Shown: positions 16,327 through 25,341 of the stretch, in pieces
How positions within the stretch are numbered: the first letter of the stretch is position 1
How the letters are laid out: each line of letters starts with the position of its first letter
Assembly: GCF_014655955.1 (NCBI RefSeq)
Contig: NZ_BNBO01000057.1
Location: 1-56,751, forward strand
Length of the DNA stretch: 56,751 bases
DNA from: Kitasatospora indigofera
GTDB lineage: Bacteria; Actinomycetota; Actinomycetes; Streptomycetales; Streptomycetaceae
Direction of reading: 5' to 3'
Program-made: the position numbers and the translations under genes
Notes under the pieces: generated by a model
Databases searched by the model: none
What the model saw: the letters and a program-made list of their open reading frames with translations, nothing else
What the model was told of the DNA's origin: nothing

Positions 16327-18168
16327 TCAGAGGAGCGGAGGCAGGCTGCGGATCATCAGGCCGAGCCCGACGACCAGCACCAGCACCGCGGTGAGCAGGG
16401 CGGTGTAGGGGGTGAGGCGGCGGAGCAGGACGAACGCCGGGCGTGCGGAGAGCCGGCCGAGCCGGTCGCCGACCCGTACCAGGAGGAGTCCGACGGCGGT
16501 CAGGGTGGCGGCCATGCCGAACCCGTAGGCCACCACCAGGGCCGCGCCGAACACCGTCCGGCCGAGGGCCACCGCCCCTAGGAGCACCACCAGGGCCGAG
16601 GGGCTGGGGACCAGACCGCCGGCGACCCCCAGGCCGACCAGGCCCCGGGTGGTGAACGGCTGCGCCTCGGCGGCGGCCGGGCCGTGGGAGTGGCGGTGCC
16701 CGAAGAGGCCGTGGCGATGGGGCTTGTCGTGGTGGTGCTGCGGCTGGGTATCGTCGTGCGGGTGGGCCTCGTCGTGCACGTGATGGTGCCCGTCGTGCGG
16801 GTGGGGGTGCTGGTCGTGCGCGTGCTGCTGTCCGTCCGGCACCGGGTCGGCGGTGACGCCGACGGCCGCCCCGACCAGTACCGGCCGCCGCGCCGGGTCG
16901 GAGGCCGGAGCGCCGCCGGGGCGGTGCTCGTGCAGGTGCTCGTGGTTGTGCTCGTGCCGGCCGGGGTGCTTGTGGTGCCCGTCGTGGTGGTACTCGTCGT
17001 GCTCGCGCTCGTGATCGTGCCCGTGGTGCTCCGGGTGGCCGTGGTGCTCGTGCGCTGCCTCGCGCCGCCGGGTCCCGCGCTGCCCGCGCCGCGCGTCGGC
17101 GAGCAGACCGGCGCCGACCAGCGCGACCAGGGCTCCGCCGGCCACGCCCAGCCAGCCGAGCACGGTGTCCCCGGCCAGGGCCGAGAAGCTGGTCAGGGCC
17201 AGCCCGACGAGCAGCACCCCGGCCGTGTGGGTGGCGGTGACCGTCGCCCCGACCGTCACCGCGTCCCGGGTGCGGCCGCGCCGGCCGGCCAGGTAGGCCG
17301 CCATCACGGTCTTGCCGTGGCCGGGCAGCAGCGCGTGGCCGGCGCCGAGCAGGACGGAGAGCAGGACGGCGAGCAGGCCGACCGGCACCGTGAGCCGCTC
17401 CGCCCCCGCCAGCGCGGTCAGCTGCCGGGCCAGCCCCTCCAGGCGGGCGGCCGGACCGTCCGCCGCGGGCGTGACCGGCCGCGCGCCGCCGGTACCCGCT
17501 CCGGCCCCGCCCGCGACGGCGGTGAACTCGGCCCGGGTGTCCCCCCGCGGGGTGTCCAGCAGATCACGGGGGTAGTCCCGCAGCTCGTCGGAGGCGGAGG
17601 TCTCCGGCACCCCCGACTCCGACAGGCGGGCGCCCTCCGCCCGGGCGGTGATCTCGTTCCAGCCGACCCGGGTGGGGTCCGCGCCGGTGTCCACCCGGAG
17701 CGCCACCGGCCCGCCCGTCAGGTCGAGCGGCGCCCGTAGCCGGCACTCCAGCCGGCTGGTGCGCAGCGCCGCCTGGCCGGGCGCGTAGCCGAAGGAGGCG
17801 GCGGTGACGGTCCAGCCGAGCCGCCGGCCAGGCCCGGCCGGTGCGCCGGGGCCCGGTGCGGCGGTGGCCACCAGCCCCTTGGCGGTCTCGGCGCAGCGGG
17901 CGCCCGCCCAGGCCGCCCGTTCGGCCTCGCTCGGGGTGCCGTCGCCGTCGGTGTCGACGGCGGGTGCCGCCTGCAGGGTGGGGATCTCGGCGGTGTCGGT
18001 GACGGCCAGGGCCTCGACGCGGTCGGTGCGGACGGTCAGCCCGGTGTAGTGGTTGACCGAGAAGTTGCCGAGCGGGTGGGCCTGGGCGGCGGGCGCGCCG
18101 GCGCCGAGCAGCCAGAGCGCGCAGCCGGCCACGGCCGCCGCGCGTCGCGGGACATGACGGTGTGTCAC
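16327..18168 (-). CDS. NicO/RcnA-type nickel-cobalt transporter with long His-rich loop
   Basis: A 613-residue membrane protein. Residues 1 to about 31 are a signal peptide (ending AAQA before HPLGNFSVN). An extracytoplasmic domain of about 270 residues follows, with an EF-hand-like DTDGDGTPSEAE. Then come about six helices beginning with the NicO metal motif HALLPGHGKTVMAAY. The central loop is extremely histidine-rich, with two blocks such as HEHHGHPEHHGHDH and HRHGLFGHRHSHG. The helices return with GLGVAGGLVPSPSALVV. RcnA-like proteins export Ni/Co; others import. The GTG at 18166-18168 has GGAGG six bases upstream and overlaps the TPR gene stop as GTGA, indicating translational coupling. 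Confidence 0.85.
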   Translation of the reverse strand: MTHRHVPRRAAAVAGCALWLLGAGAPAAQAHPLGNFSVNHYTGLTVRTDRVEALAVTDTAEIPTLQAAPAVDTDGDGTPSEAERAAWAGARCAETAKGLVATAAPGPGAPAGPGRRLGWTVTAASFGYAPGQAALRTSRLECRLRAPLDLTGGPVALRVDTGADPTRVGWNEITARAEGARLSESGVPETSASDELRDYPRDLLDTPRGDTRAEFTAVAGGAGAGTGGARPVTPAADGPAARLEGLARQLTALAGAERLTVPVGLLAVLLSVLLGAGHALLPGHGKTVMAAYLAGRRGRTRDAVTVGATVTATHTAGVLLVGLALTSFSALAGDTVLGWLGVAGGALVALVGAGLLADARRGQRGTRRREAAHEHHGHPEHHGHDHEREHDEYHHDGHHKHPGRHEHNHEHLHEHRPGGAPASDPARRPVLVGAAVGVTADPVPDGQQHAHDQHPHPHDGHHHVHDEAHPHDDTQPQHHHDKPHRHGLFGHRHSHGPAAAEAQPFTTRGLVGLGVAGGLVPSPSALVVLLGAVALGRTVFGAALVVAYGFGMAATLTAVGLLLVRVGDRLGRLSARPAFVLLRRLTPYTALLTAVLVLVVGLGLMIRSLPPLL

Positions 18169-19493
18169 GGGGTGCCTCCGAGGGCGGCGAGGGCGCTGCG
18201 GGCCTGCGGTGCGTGCAGCGGGGAGAAGTGGGGGTCCAGGCGCAGGGCCTCGGCGAGGTGCTCGCGCGCGGCGTCCGGCCGGCCCAGGGCGCGTTCGATC
18301 TCGCCCTGGTGGTAGGCGAAGAGGGCGTTCCGCCAGCCGTGGCGCCGGGCCTGCCCGGCCAGCGGGAGGGCCTCCTCGTCCTTGCCCTGCCGGTGCAGGG
18401 CCCAGGCCAGGGCGTCGGCGACCAGGACGGACCGCCGGCGCTCCCACTCCCCGCGCAGCAGCGCGACGGCCTGCGCCGGGTCGCCGTGGTCGGCCTGGAA
18501 CCGGCCGAGCGTGAGGTCGTCCAGCACACCGTTGGCGGCCGCGAGTTGCTGCTCGGCGGTGAGCAGCCGGTACTGCTCCTCGGCGGCGGCGCGGTGGCCC
18601 AGCGACTCCTGGAGTTCGCCGAGTTCCAGCAGGTACTGCGGCAGCGGGACGCGGGCGACGGCCGCGGTGTAGTCGCGGACGGCGGCGTCCGGGTCGCCGA
18701 GGGCCGCCTCGGCGCGGGCCCGGCCGGCCAGGGCCGGGGTGAAGGAGGCGTCGTCCGCCAGGGCCTCCCGGTAGCCGGCGATGGCCGGCCCGGGCCGGCC
18801 GGAGTCCTGGTCGAGCTCGGCGATCTGGTACCGGCAGAAGGCCCGGTCGGCCGGGTCGTAGGAGCTGTCGAGGGCCTGTTGGAGGGCCTGGCGGGCTTCG
18901 TCGGTACGCCCGTGCTGTTCGAGTTCGTAGGCGGCGCGGGTGAAGGAGGCGGTGCCGGGGTGGCGGTCCAGCAGGTCCTGGACGGCTTCGGTGGCGCCGG
19001 CGTCGTCGCCGAGCTGGGTCCGGGCGTCGGCGAGGACGGCGTAGGCCTGCCAGTGCAGCGGCGCCAGGCCGATCGCCCGGTCGGCGAAGTCCCGTGCCTC
19101 GCTGAAGAGATGCCGGGCGTTGGCCAGGGCGCCGAGCGCGGTGAGCGCGTCGACGTTGTCGGCCGGGCGCAGGGCCAGGGAGCGGGCCAGCGCCTCGTCC
19201 GCCTTCGGGTAGTAGGACGGGTCCGCGGTCAGCCGGGCCTGCTCGACGTACTCGGCGCCGAGCCTGGCCCAGCCCCCGGCGTCCTGCGGGGTGTCGCGCA
19301 GGTGTCGCTGGTCGGCCGCGATGCCCCGGCCGAGGGCGTCGCCGTCGGGCGTACCGGCCGTGGCGGTACCGGCGTCGCGCCGGTCGGCACCTGGCGCAGG
19401 CGCGGGGGCCGGTCCTTCGCGGCCGAGCGCGCCGAACGCGGCCAGCGTGCCGCAGAGCGCCACGGTGGTGAGCAGCAGGGGCAGTCGGCGCAT
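18165..19493 (-). CDS. Tetratricopeptide-repeat exported protein
   Basis: A 442-residue protein with an N-terminal signal or membrane anchor (MRRLPLLLTTVALCGTLAAF), followed by a Pro/Ala spacer and about ten TPR-like helical hairpins from residue 70 on (for example DEALARSLALRPADNVDALT, later REHLAEALRLDPHFSPLHAP). TPR arrays mediate protein contacts. The gene lies between the DUF4331 gene and the NicO transporter, with its stop overlapping the next start. This gene order is typical for actinobacteria and suggests a shared extracytoplasmic complex. The ATG at 19491-19493 with AGGA upstream is used; the longer frame to 19814 is spurious. Confidence 0.88.
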   Translation of the reverse strand: MRRLPLLLTTVALCGTLAAFGALGREGPAPAPAPGADRRDAGTATAGTPDGDALGRGIAADQRHLRDTPQDAGGWARLGAEYVEQARLTADPSYYPKADEALARSLALRPADNVDALTALGALANARHLFSEARDFADRAIGLAPLHWQAYAVLADARTQLGDDAGATEAVQDLLDRHPGTASFTRAAYELEQHGRTDEARQALQQALDSSYDPADRAFCRYQIAELDQDSGRPGPAIAGYREALADDASFTPALAGRARAEAALGDPDAAVRDYTAAVARVPLPQYLLELGELQESLGHRAAAEEQYRLLTAEQQLAAANGVLDDLTLGRFQADHGDPAQAVALLRGEWERRRSVLVADALAWALHRQGKDEEALPLAGQARRHGWRNALFAYHQGEIERALGRPDAAREHLAEALRLDPHFSPLHAPQARSALAALGGTP

Positions 19494-19722
19494 CGGGGAT
19501 CCTTCGGGTCGGGCTGGGGTGCGGGACGGGCCGGGGTCCCGCACCGCGTCGGGTCCACCCGGGGGCGGGGCCCCGCCCGGCCGCGCCGGGGAGCGGGCGG
19601 CCGGGCGGGGGAGAGCTGTGCCGTGCCGGGGTCGGGTGGGGGCGCTCCGGGTGCGCGGTCGGCCCCGGGCACCCGTACCGGTGCGGGCCCGGCCGTCAGG
19701 ACCCGGCCCGCACCCGCTTCCG

Positions 19723-21171
19723 TCAGCCGGCCTGGTTGACGGCCTTGGCGTAGGGCAGTGCCACGTACGGGAACGCGGCGGCGAACGGACGGCCGGCCTG
19801 GTTGACGCCGTCACCGGCGGCGAGGGCGGGGATCAGGTTCCCGGGGGTGGCGCCCTCCATCACCTGGAGCGCGATGTCGACCACGTCGTCGCCGAGGCGC
19901 CGGCCGTTCGGGAACCCCTGGAAGTCGCCCGCCAGGATGCCGAGGCGGTTGGGGGAGGCGGCGACGGGGGTGGACATGTTGAGCCGCAGCTCCTCGGCCG
20001 GCACGAACCGCCGGGCGTCGATGTCCTGGTTCATCAGCTGCGAGTTGAGGTCCACCTGGAAGGGGCCGCCGGTGGCCTTGGCGATCCCGGTGAGGAAGAT
20101 CTCCTGGAGGTCGGTGCGCGGCGTCGCCGGGGCGGGCAGGCCGTAGATCGCCTGCACCAGCTTCGGGACCTCGGGGTCGAGGACCTTGGCCACCACGGCG
20201 GGCTGGTTGTGGTCCTCCGAGGGCGGCAGCGCGTTGAAGGCGTCCTTCAGCCCGGCCGGCACCACCACCTCGTTGACCAGCGGGTTGCCCAGCCGGGAGA
20301 CCTGGACGTACTTGCCGGTCGGCTCCTCCTTGCCGGGGCTGAGCTTCATGGTCCGCTTCTCGGTGCTGCTCCACACGCCGATGACGGGGTTGCGGGTGGC
20401 GTCGCCCTTGTAGGCCAGCCGGCTCTTGGGGACCTGGATGGAGAGGGTGTTGACGTTGTATCCGGCCAGGGTGTTCTGGCCGGTCTCGGTGAGGTTGCCC
20501 CCGTAGAGGAGGTCGAAGACCCGCAGGTCGAGGAAGAACGGGTCGGCGGCCTGGGTCGCCACGGTCTGCCCGCCGCCGGGCAGTTGGACGGTGGCCTGGC
20601 TGCGCAGCCGCCCGTAGTCGGGCATCGAGGCCTTGCCGGTGTCCGACGGCGCGGCGGTGCCGTGCTCGACCAGGGTCTTGGGCTCGCAGCCGGAGCGGAG
20701 CTCCTGGAGCGTGTAGTACTGGCGGAACAGCAGGGTCGGGTCGGCGAGGTTGTTCACCGGGCCGTTGTTGTAGAGGAAGGTGTTGGTGCCGCGCTGGTCC
20801 TCGGTGTGGAAGGTCCAGCGGTAGGTGAGGTCGGGCTTGCCGGTGCCCTGGGAGTCGATGTTGATGTCGTAGTGGGCGCCGTCGGCCCAGGGGTAGAAGT
20901 TCGGGCCGCCGTTGGGCTCCTGGAAGGGCAGCCAGTTGGCGACCAGGGTGACGCTGTCCTGCTGGTCGGGGCTGGTGAAGGCGTACACGTCGGTGTTGTC
21001 GACCTGCGGGTCCGCGGCGATCAGCGGTGCCTCGCGGTGGCTGGACGCCGCGCCGACCCCGGCGCCCGGGCCGGCCAGCGCGCTGGTGGCCAGCGCGAGG
21101 CCCATGGCGGCCGTGGCGGCCGCGGTGCGGAGGGTGGACTTGGATCGGGCGCGCCCGAGCACAGGGTTCAT
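19723..21171 (-). CDS. DUF4331 family secreted protein
   Basis: A 482-residue exported protein. A signal peptide covers residues 1 to about 42, and the mature part starts at the invariant SSHREAPLIAADPQVDNTDV, followed by YAFTSPDQQDSVTLVANW and many beta-strand segments. DUF4331 proteins have no proven activity; the conserved His and Asp residues at the mature N-terminus suggest metal binding, which would fit the metal transporter two genes downstream. The start is the ATG at 21169-21171. A 230-bp gap separates it from the TPR gene, so an internal promoter is possible. Confidence 0.9.
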   Translation of the reverse strand: MNPVLGRARSKSTLRTAAATAAMGLALATSALAGPGAGVGAASSHREAPLIAADPQVDNTDVYAFTSPDQQDSVTLVANWLPFQEPNGGPNFYPWADGAHYDINIDSQGTGKPDLTYRWTFHTEDQRGTNTFLYNNGPVNNLADPTLLFRQYYTLQELRSGCEPKTLVEHGTAAPSDTGKASMPDYGRLRSQATVQLPGGGQTVATQAADPFFLDLRVFDLLYGGNLTETGQNTLAGYNVNTLSIQVPKSRLAYKGDATRNPVIGVWSSTEKRTMKLSPGKEEPTGKYVQVSRLGNPLVNEVVVPAGLKDAFNALPPSEDHNQPAVVAKVLDPEVPKLVQAIYGLPAPATPRTDLQEIFLTGIAKATGGPFQVDLNSQLMNQDIDARRFVPAEELRLNMSTPVAASPNRLGILAGDFQGFPNGRRLGDDVVDIALQVMEGATPGNLIPALAAGDGVNQAGRPFAAAFPYVALPYAKAVNQAG

Positions 21172-21658
21172 CGTTCTCGCTTCCGGTGGGGGCGACTGGG
21201 TCGCCCGGTCGGCGTGCGGCGACCGCCGCCCGGTCGGGCCGGTCAGGTCGATCGCCGCACTTCACGGGCCGTTCGACGCGGCCGGCGGGCCGGATTGCCC
21301 GGCTCACCCGCACGGCGCAGTCCGTCCACCCGATCGGCCCCCTGCCGGCCTCGGGGCGCGGCCCCGGGCGGCGGGCCGGACCGGGACGCGCGAGTCCCGA
21401 GGCCCCGTCATGTCCCCCGTTCGGTCGGCCCCCGGGCCCTGCTGACGGAGGGTCGGACCGACCCGTCGACGGTTGGCCCAGTTGGCCCAGCTCCCCGGGA
21501 GATCGCTGCGGCCCCGTGTGATCGTCTTTCCACAGCTGAGCTTTCCTGGGTGGGCGGCAGGTCCGACGTGGTGAAGAGCCGCGGCCCCCCGGTCCGGAGG
21601 GCCGTCGTCGACCGGCGGCCCGGTCTTCCAGGGGCTCGACCCCAGGAAGGAAGACACC
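21172..21658. other. Divergent promoter region of DUF4331 cluster and GH16 gene
   Basis: About 490 bp without a convincing gene. The distal part near 21510-21560 has locally lower GC (GTGATCGTCTTTCCACAG) and may hold the plus-strand promoter. GGAAGGAAGACACC at 21644-21658 is a good ribosome binding site for the glucanase. I see no clear -35/-10 pair for the DUF4331 gene and no palindrome that stands out. Confidence 0.4.
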
Positions 21659-22831
21659 ATGACCGGCAAGCTCTCCCTGACCGTCATAGCCCGCGCGGCC
21701 ACCGCGACCGCCGGCGCCCTCCTGCTCGCGCTCGCCGCGCTTCCGGGTCAGGCCGCGGTCGCGGCACCGGTGGTGCTCCAGCTGCGGCTCACCCCGACCG
21801 GCGCCACCGCCGGCGCCGAGGTCTCCGCCACCCTCACGGTGCTGTCCTCGCGATGTCAGACCGTCCGGTCGCTCGGGGTCGGTGTCCGGGACTCCGCCGG
21901 GCACAACCTGGACTTCCCCGGTTCGGCGTCGGACGTCCGGATCTGCCCCACCGGAGTCACCTTCACCACCCGGGCCCGGGCCTTCCCGGCCGGCACCTAC
22001 ACCCAGTTCGGCTTCTACCGGGACGCCTCCGGCTACCACAACCTGACCGGCACGACGCTGACGGTGCGACCGGCCGCGGTCCCGGCCGTCCCGGTCGTGC
22101 CCGCCGTGCCGGCCGTCCCCGCCGTCCCGGCCACGGCGCCGCCGCTGGGCGGCAGGTCGCCGGTCTTCCTGGAGGAGTTCAGCCGCCCCCTCGACTGGGG
22201 CGCCACCTGGGTCGGCACCCGGACCAGTGCCTACGAGTACGGCGACCACAACCCCAAGGACAACAAGCTGGACCAGCTCACCCAGGACGCCGTCACCGTC
22301 GCCGACGGAGCCGCCACCTTCACCGCCCGGCCCGGCTCGCGGGTGCTGGAGAACGGCCTGCGGTCCTGGACGACGGGCCTGCTCACCACGGAGGGGTCGG
22401 CGCAAGGTTTCAAGGTCCGTACCGGCGACTACATCGAGACCAGGGTGCAGCTCCCGGCCCGGACGGGGGCCTGGCCGGCCCTGTGGACCTGGAAGGAGGG
22501 CGGCAACGAGGTCGACGTGTTCGAGTACCACCCCGACCACCCGGACCTGCTCGAACTCACCAACCACGTGCGGAGCGGCTCCGCCGACTATGCGAACCCG
22601 AGGGCGGTCGCCCCGGGCGGCTGGGTCACCATCGGGGTGCTGTGCGGCGCCGGCTCGGACGACTGGTACGTCAACAACACCAAGGTCTACTCCGACCGGA
22701 CGGGCGTCGGCAGCCAGTGGTCGGCCTACCTGATCCTCAACCTCTCGGTCAGCGCCGGGCGCTACCACCCGGCCCCCGACAGCACGAAGCCGATCACCTT
22801 CGCCGCCGACTACGTGCGGGTCTGGCGGTAG
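21659..22831 (+). CDS. Secreted GH16-like beta-glucanase
   Basis: A 390-residue secreted protein. The signal peptide spans residues 1 to about 36. An immunoglobulin-like beta domain follows (about 37-137), then a linker of repeated PAVP units (PAVPVVPAVPAVPAVPA), and a concanavalin-like GH16 catalytic domain from about 165 to the end. The catalytic signature ExDxxE is present as NEVDVFEYHPD, with the first Glu as nucleophile and the second as acid/base. It likely cleaves beta-1,3/1,4-glucans. The ATG at 21659 has GGAAGG upstream. It is monocistronic and followed by a long hairpin. Confidence 0.88.
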   Translation: MTGKLSLTVIARAATATAGALLLALAALPGQAAVAAPVVLQLRLTPTGATAGAEVSATLTVLSSRCQTVRSLGVGVRDSAGHNLDFPGSASDVRICPTGVTFTTRARAFPAGTYTQFGFYRDASGYHNLTGTTLTVRPAAVPAVPVVPAVPAVPAVPATAPPLGGRSPVFLEEFSRPLDWGATWVGTRTSAYEYGDHNPKDNKLDQLTQDAVTVADGAATFTARPGSRVLENGLRSWTTGLLTTEGSAQGFKVRTGDYIETRVQLPARTGAWPALWTWKEGGNEVDVFEYHPDHPDLLELTNHVRSGSADYANPRAVAPGGWVTIGVLCGAGSDDWYVNNTKVYSDRTGVGSQWSAYLILNLSVSAGRYHPAPDSTKPITFAADYVRVWR

Positions 22832-22907
22832 GGCCCGCCGGGCGGTGTCCCGGGCCGGCCGCCCGGGCCGTATCCCGGGCCGGTCGCCCGGCCGGCCCGG
22901 TGGGCCT

Positions 22908-22956
22908 CGACACGCGGGGCCGGTCCCTCCTTCGGAGCAACCGGCCCGGCGTGTCG
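22908..22956 (+). terminator. Long hairpin terminator after GH16 gene
   Basis: CGACACGC pairs with GCGTGTCG, and inside GGCCGGT pairs with ACCGGCC around a TTCG-containing tip. It lies about 75 bp after the glucanase stop. The remaining gap up to 23127 holds only GC-rich sequence with no gene. Confidence 0.65.
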
Positions 22957-23127
22957 TACGGGCAGTCAGCGGGTACCGGGAGGCGGTGGGACGGCAGGCC
23001 AGGGCCGTCCCACCGGCCGTACGGGCGGTGCCCGCCGGGGCACGGGCGGGTGAATCCGGCTGGCCGTCAGGGCCGCCCGGCGGTTGCATGAGGTCAAGCC
23101 ATTCCCGCCTGACCTTGGGAGGGTCCC

Positions 23128-23433
23128 GTGCACGAGATGCGAGCCGAAGCCGACCACAGCACCGAGGGGCGGAGTCTGCTGTGGCATGTGGTCGCGAAGG
23201 AGGACGGCAGCCGGTCCCTCTGCGGCAGCCGGTTGCAACCGACCGGACCGGCGCCGGCGCCCGGTCCCGGTGGGCCTGACGGGCTGCCGGACCGCTACTG
23301 CGCGCCCTGTCTGGACGCCGTGCGCCGCACGATGCAGGCAGCCGGCGGCGCGCCGGGTTCGGCGGCGGTCCCCCCCGCCGCGATCGGCGTGGCCGACGCG
23401 CCGCCGGTCGGTGATCCCCAGCCCGCGGGGTGA
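23128..23433 (+). CDS. Small protein with Cys-rich putative zinc-binding region
   Basis: A 101-residue soluble protein. LWHVVAKEDGSRSLCGSRL is followed some 30 residues later by YCAPCLDAVRRTM; the Cys of LCG plus CAPC, with a nearby His, could bind zinc. Similar short proteins occur widely in streptomycetes without a known role. The C-terminus is an Ala/Pro/Gly tail. The GTG at 23128 is preceded by GGGAGGG seven bases upstream. Confidence 0.7.
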   Translation: MHEMRAEADHSTEGRSLLWHVVAKEDGSRSLCGSRLQPTGPAPAPGPGGPDGLPDRYCAPCLDAVRRTMQAAGGAPGSAAVPPAAIGVADAPPVGDPQPAG

Positions 23434-23543
23434 CGCGTGCCGGGCCGGGAGGACCGGCCCGGACGGACGGGTGCGACCCCGGCCGTGCGCGTAGGCCCTG
23501 CGGATGGGCCGTGCGTGGAGGCCGTGCGTGAAGCAGGACCGGT

Positions 23544-23591
23544 GCCCCGGCGCCCCGGGGACGGCGTGATCCGTCCCCGGGGCGCCGGGGC
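23544..23591 (+). terminator. 21-bp perfect GC stem-loop
   Basis: Two perfectly complementary 21-base arms flank the loop CGTGAT. It is about 110 bp after the preceding small gene. Its size and perfection make it one of the strongest hairpins in the window; a terminator role insulating the tetR promoter is inferred. Confidence 0.65.
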
Positions 23592-23707
23592 GTTGCCCGT
23601 GCCGGGGCTCGTCCGCCGGCCGCTCCCGGGCGCGGGGGTGTTCCCGGCCCCGCCTCTCCGGCGCCCCGTTTGCTCTCCCCGTTTGCCTTCCCCAGGGGCG
23701 GAGCGCT

Positions 23708-23733
23708 TTAATAAATGAATAAGCATTTATTAA
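23708..23733. promoter_or_regulatory. TetR operator: perfect AT-rich inverted repeat
   Basis: TTAATAAATG and CATTTATTAA are exact reverse complements separated by 6 bp, an almost pure A/T island in very GC-rich DNA, 13 bp before the tetR GTG and just before its GAGGGA ribosome binding site. The position predicts autoregulation of the tetR-SDR pair. Confidence 0.85.
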
Positions 23734-23746
23734 TGAGGGAGCAGCG

Positions 23747-24364
23747 GTGGCCGGACGTCCCAGAGGGGTCGACGACGTGGTGATCCTCCGCGCGGCGGCC
23801 GAGGTGATCGGCCGGGTGGGCCCCGCCGGATTCACCCTGGCGGCGGTCGCCGCCGAGGTCGGGCTGGTGCCCGGCACCCTGGTCCAGCGGTTCGGCTCCA
23901 AGCGCGGCCTGCTGCTGGCGCTCGCCGACCGCTCCGTCGCCGACGCGGACGAGCTGCCCGCGGCACTGCGTCCCGAACATCCGTCGGCGCTCGCGGCACT
24001 GGTGGCGCTGCAGGTCGGGTGGGCGGCCCCGATGGCCACCCCCGAGAGCTTCGCCAACCATCTGGCCTTCCTCTGCACCGACCTCACGGACCCGCAGCTG
24101 CACGAGCGCGCCCTCGCCGTCCACCGGGCGCAGCGCGGCGCGGTCGAGGCCCTGCTGACGGAGGCCGTGCACGCCGGCGAGCTGCTCGACGGGACGGACG
24201 TCCCGGCGCTGGCCGGCACCGTGCAGGCGATCACCGCCGGCGCGGGTCTCACCTGGGCGCTGGAGCGGGACGGCACCCTGCCCGAACGGCTCCGGCGCGA
24301 ACTCGACGCCGTACTGGCCCCGCACGTACCGCCCCGCCACGGCCACCACCTGGAGGAATCATGA
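23747..24364 (+). CDS. TetR family transcriptional regulator
   Basis: A 205-residue TetR-type repressor. The HTH spans about residues 10-55 (ILRAAAEVIGRVGPAGFTLA, then VGLVPGTLVQRFGSKRGLLL). The C-terminal part is helical and ligand-binding, with TPESFANHLAFLCTDLTDP. The GTG at 23747 is supported by GAGGGA upstream and the operator-like palindrome just before it. Its stop overlaps the SDR start as ATGA, so regulator and enzyme are co-translated and probably self-repressed until an inducer, perhaps the SDR substrate, appears. Confidence 0.92.
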   Translation: MAGRPRGVDDVVILRAAAEVIGRVGPAGFTLAAVAAEVGLVPGTLVQRFGSKRGLLLALADRSVADADELPAALRPEHPSALAALVALQVGWAAPMATPESFANHLAFLCTDLTDPQLHERALAVHRAQRGAVEALLTEAVHAGELLDGTDVPALAGTVQAITAGAGLTWALERDGTLPERLRRELDAVLAPHVPPRHGHHLEES

Positions 24365-25272
24365 CGACGAAGGACCTGCCGCTGGCCGGACGGGTGGCCC
24401 TGGTGGCCGGTGGCACCCGGGGCGGCGGGCGCGGGATCGCCGTCGAGCTCGGCGCCGCCGGCGCGACGGTGTACGTGTCGGGCCGCAGCAGCGCGGCCGG
24501 CCGCTCCGAGCTGGGCCGCGCCGAGACCATCGAGGGGACGGCCGAGCGGGTCACGGCCGCCGGCGGCCGGGGCATCCCGGTGCGCACCGACCACAGCCGG
24601 CCGGAGGAGGTCCGGGCGCTGGTGGACCGGATCGCGGCCGAGCAGGACGGCCGGCTCGACGTGCTGGTCAACTCGGTCTGGGGCGGCGACCCGCTGACCG
24701 ACTGGGAACACCCGCTGTGGGAGCAGGACTTGGATCGTGGCCTTCGGCTGCTCCGGCAGGCCGTCGAGACCCACGTGATCACCAGCCGGTTCGCGCTGCC
24801 GCTGCTGGTCGCCCGCGGCAGCGGGCTGGTGGTGGAGGTCACCGACGGCAACACCGCCCGCTACCGCGGCTCGTTCTTCTACGACCTGGCGAAGTCCGCG
24901 GTGATCCGGCTGGCCGTCGCCCAGGCCGCCGAGCTGAAGCCGTACGGCGTCGCCGCGGTGGCGATCACCCCCGGGTTCCTGCGCTCGGAGGCCATGCTGG
25001 AGCACTTCGGCGTCACCGAGGAGAACTGGCGGGACGGCGCGTCCCAGGACCCGAACTTCGCCTACTCCGAGACCCCCGCCTACCTGGGGCGCGCGGTCGC
25101 CGCGCTGGCCGCCGACCCGGCGGTGCTGGCGCGGACCGGGCGGGCCCTGGCCACCTGGGACCTGTACAAGGAGTACGGGTTCACCGACGCGGACGGCAGC
25201 CGGCCGGACTTCGCCGCCCACTGGGCCGCCGAGCTGGAGGAGGAGTACGGGCCGCTCGGCGATCCCCTGTGA
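24361..25272 (+). CDS. Short-chain dehydrogenase/reductase
   Basis: A 303-residue Rossmann-fold oxidoreductase. The coenzyme motif is VALVAGGTRGGGRGIAVELG (the TGxxxGxG variant with Gly-rich GGTRGGGRG), followed by VYVSGRSS, which suggests NADP preference by its Arg. The active site has FFYDLAKSAVIRLAVA, fitting YxxxK with Tyr and Lys present; the preceding Ser region reads VVEVTDGNTARYRGS. A C-terminal extension beyond the classical 250 residues is present. The substrate is unknown. The ATG at 24361 follows GGAGG and overlaps the tetR stop. Confidence 0.9.
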   Translation: MTTKDLPLAGRVALVAGGTRGGGRGIAVELGAAGATVYVSGRSSAAGRSELGRAETIEGTAERVTAAGGRGIPVRTDHSRPEEVRALVDRIAAEQDGRLDVLVNSVWGGDPLTDWEHPLWEQDLDRGLRLLRQAVETHVITSRFALPLLVARGSGLVVEVTDGNTARYRGSFFYDLAKSAVIRLAVAQAAELKPYGVAAVAITPGFLRSEAMLEHFGVTEENWRDGASQDPNFAYSETPAYLGRAVAALAADPAVLARTGRALATWDLYKEYGFTDADGSRPDFAAHWAAELEEEYGPLGDPL

Positions 25273-25273
25273 C

Positions 25274-25309
25274 GGGCCGGCCAGGGCCGGTTCGTGGCAG
25301 CGCCGGCCC
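25274..25309. terminator. Terminator-like inverted repeat
   Basis: GGGCCGGC and GCCGGCCC flank a 20-base spacer in the 69-bp gap between the convergent SDR and sirtuin genes. The stem is weaker than the other hairpins listed. Confidence 0.4.
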
Positions 25310-25341
25310 GGGCCGGCCCGCCCGCCCGGCCCGGTCGGGTT

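Noticed and set aside
16684..17739. Plus-strand frame rich in Val/Leu, resembling a membrane protein
   Set aside because: It is the reverse complement of the His-rich loop codons of the NicO gene, which read as Val/Leu on the other strand.
19291..23091. A 1266-codon plus-strand open frame over DUF4331 and the glucanase
   Set aside because: Antisense to DUF4331 and out of frame with the GH16 gene; the translation has repeated Gly/Val/Arg runs and no domain.
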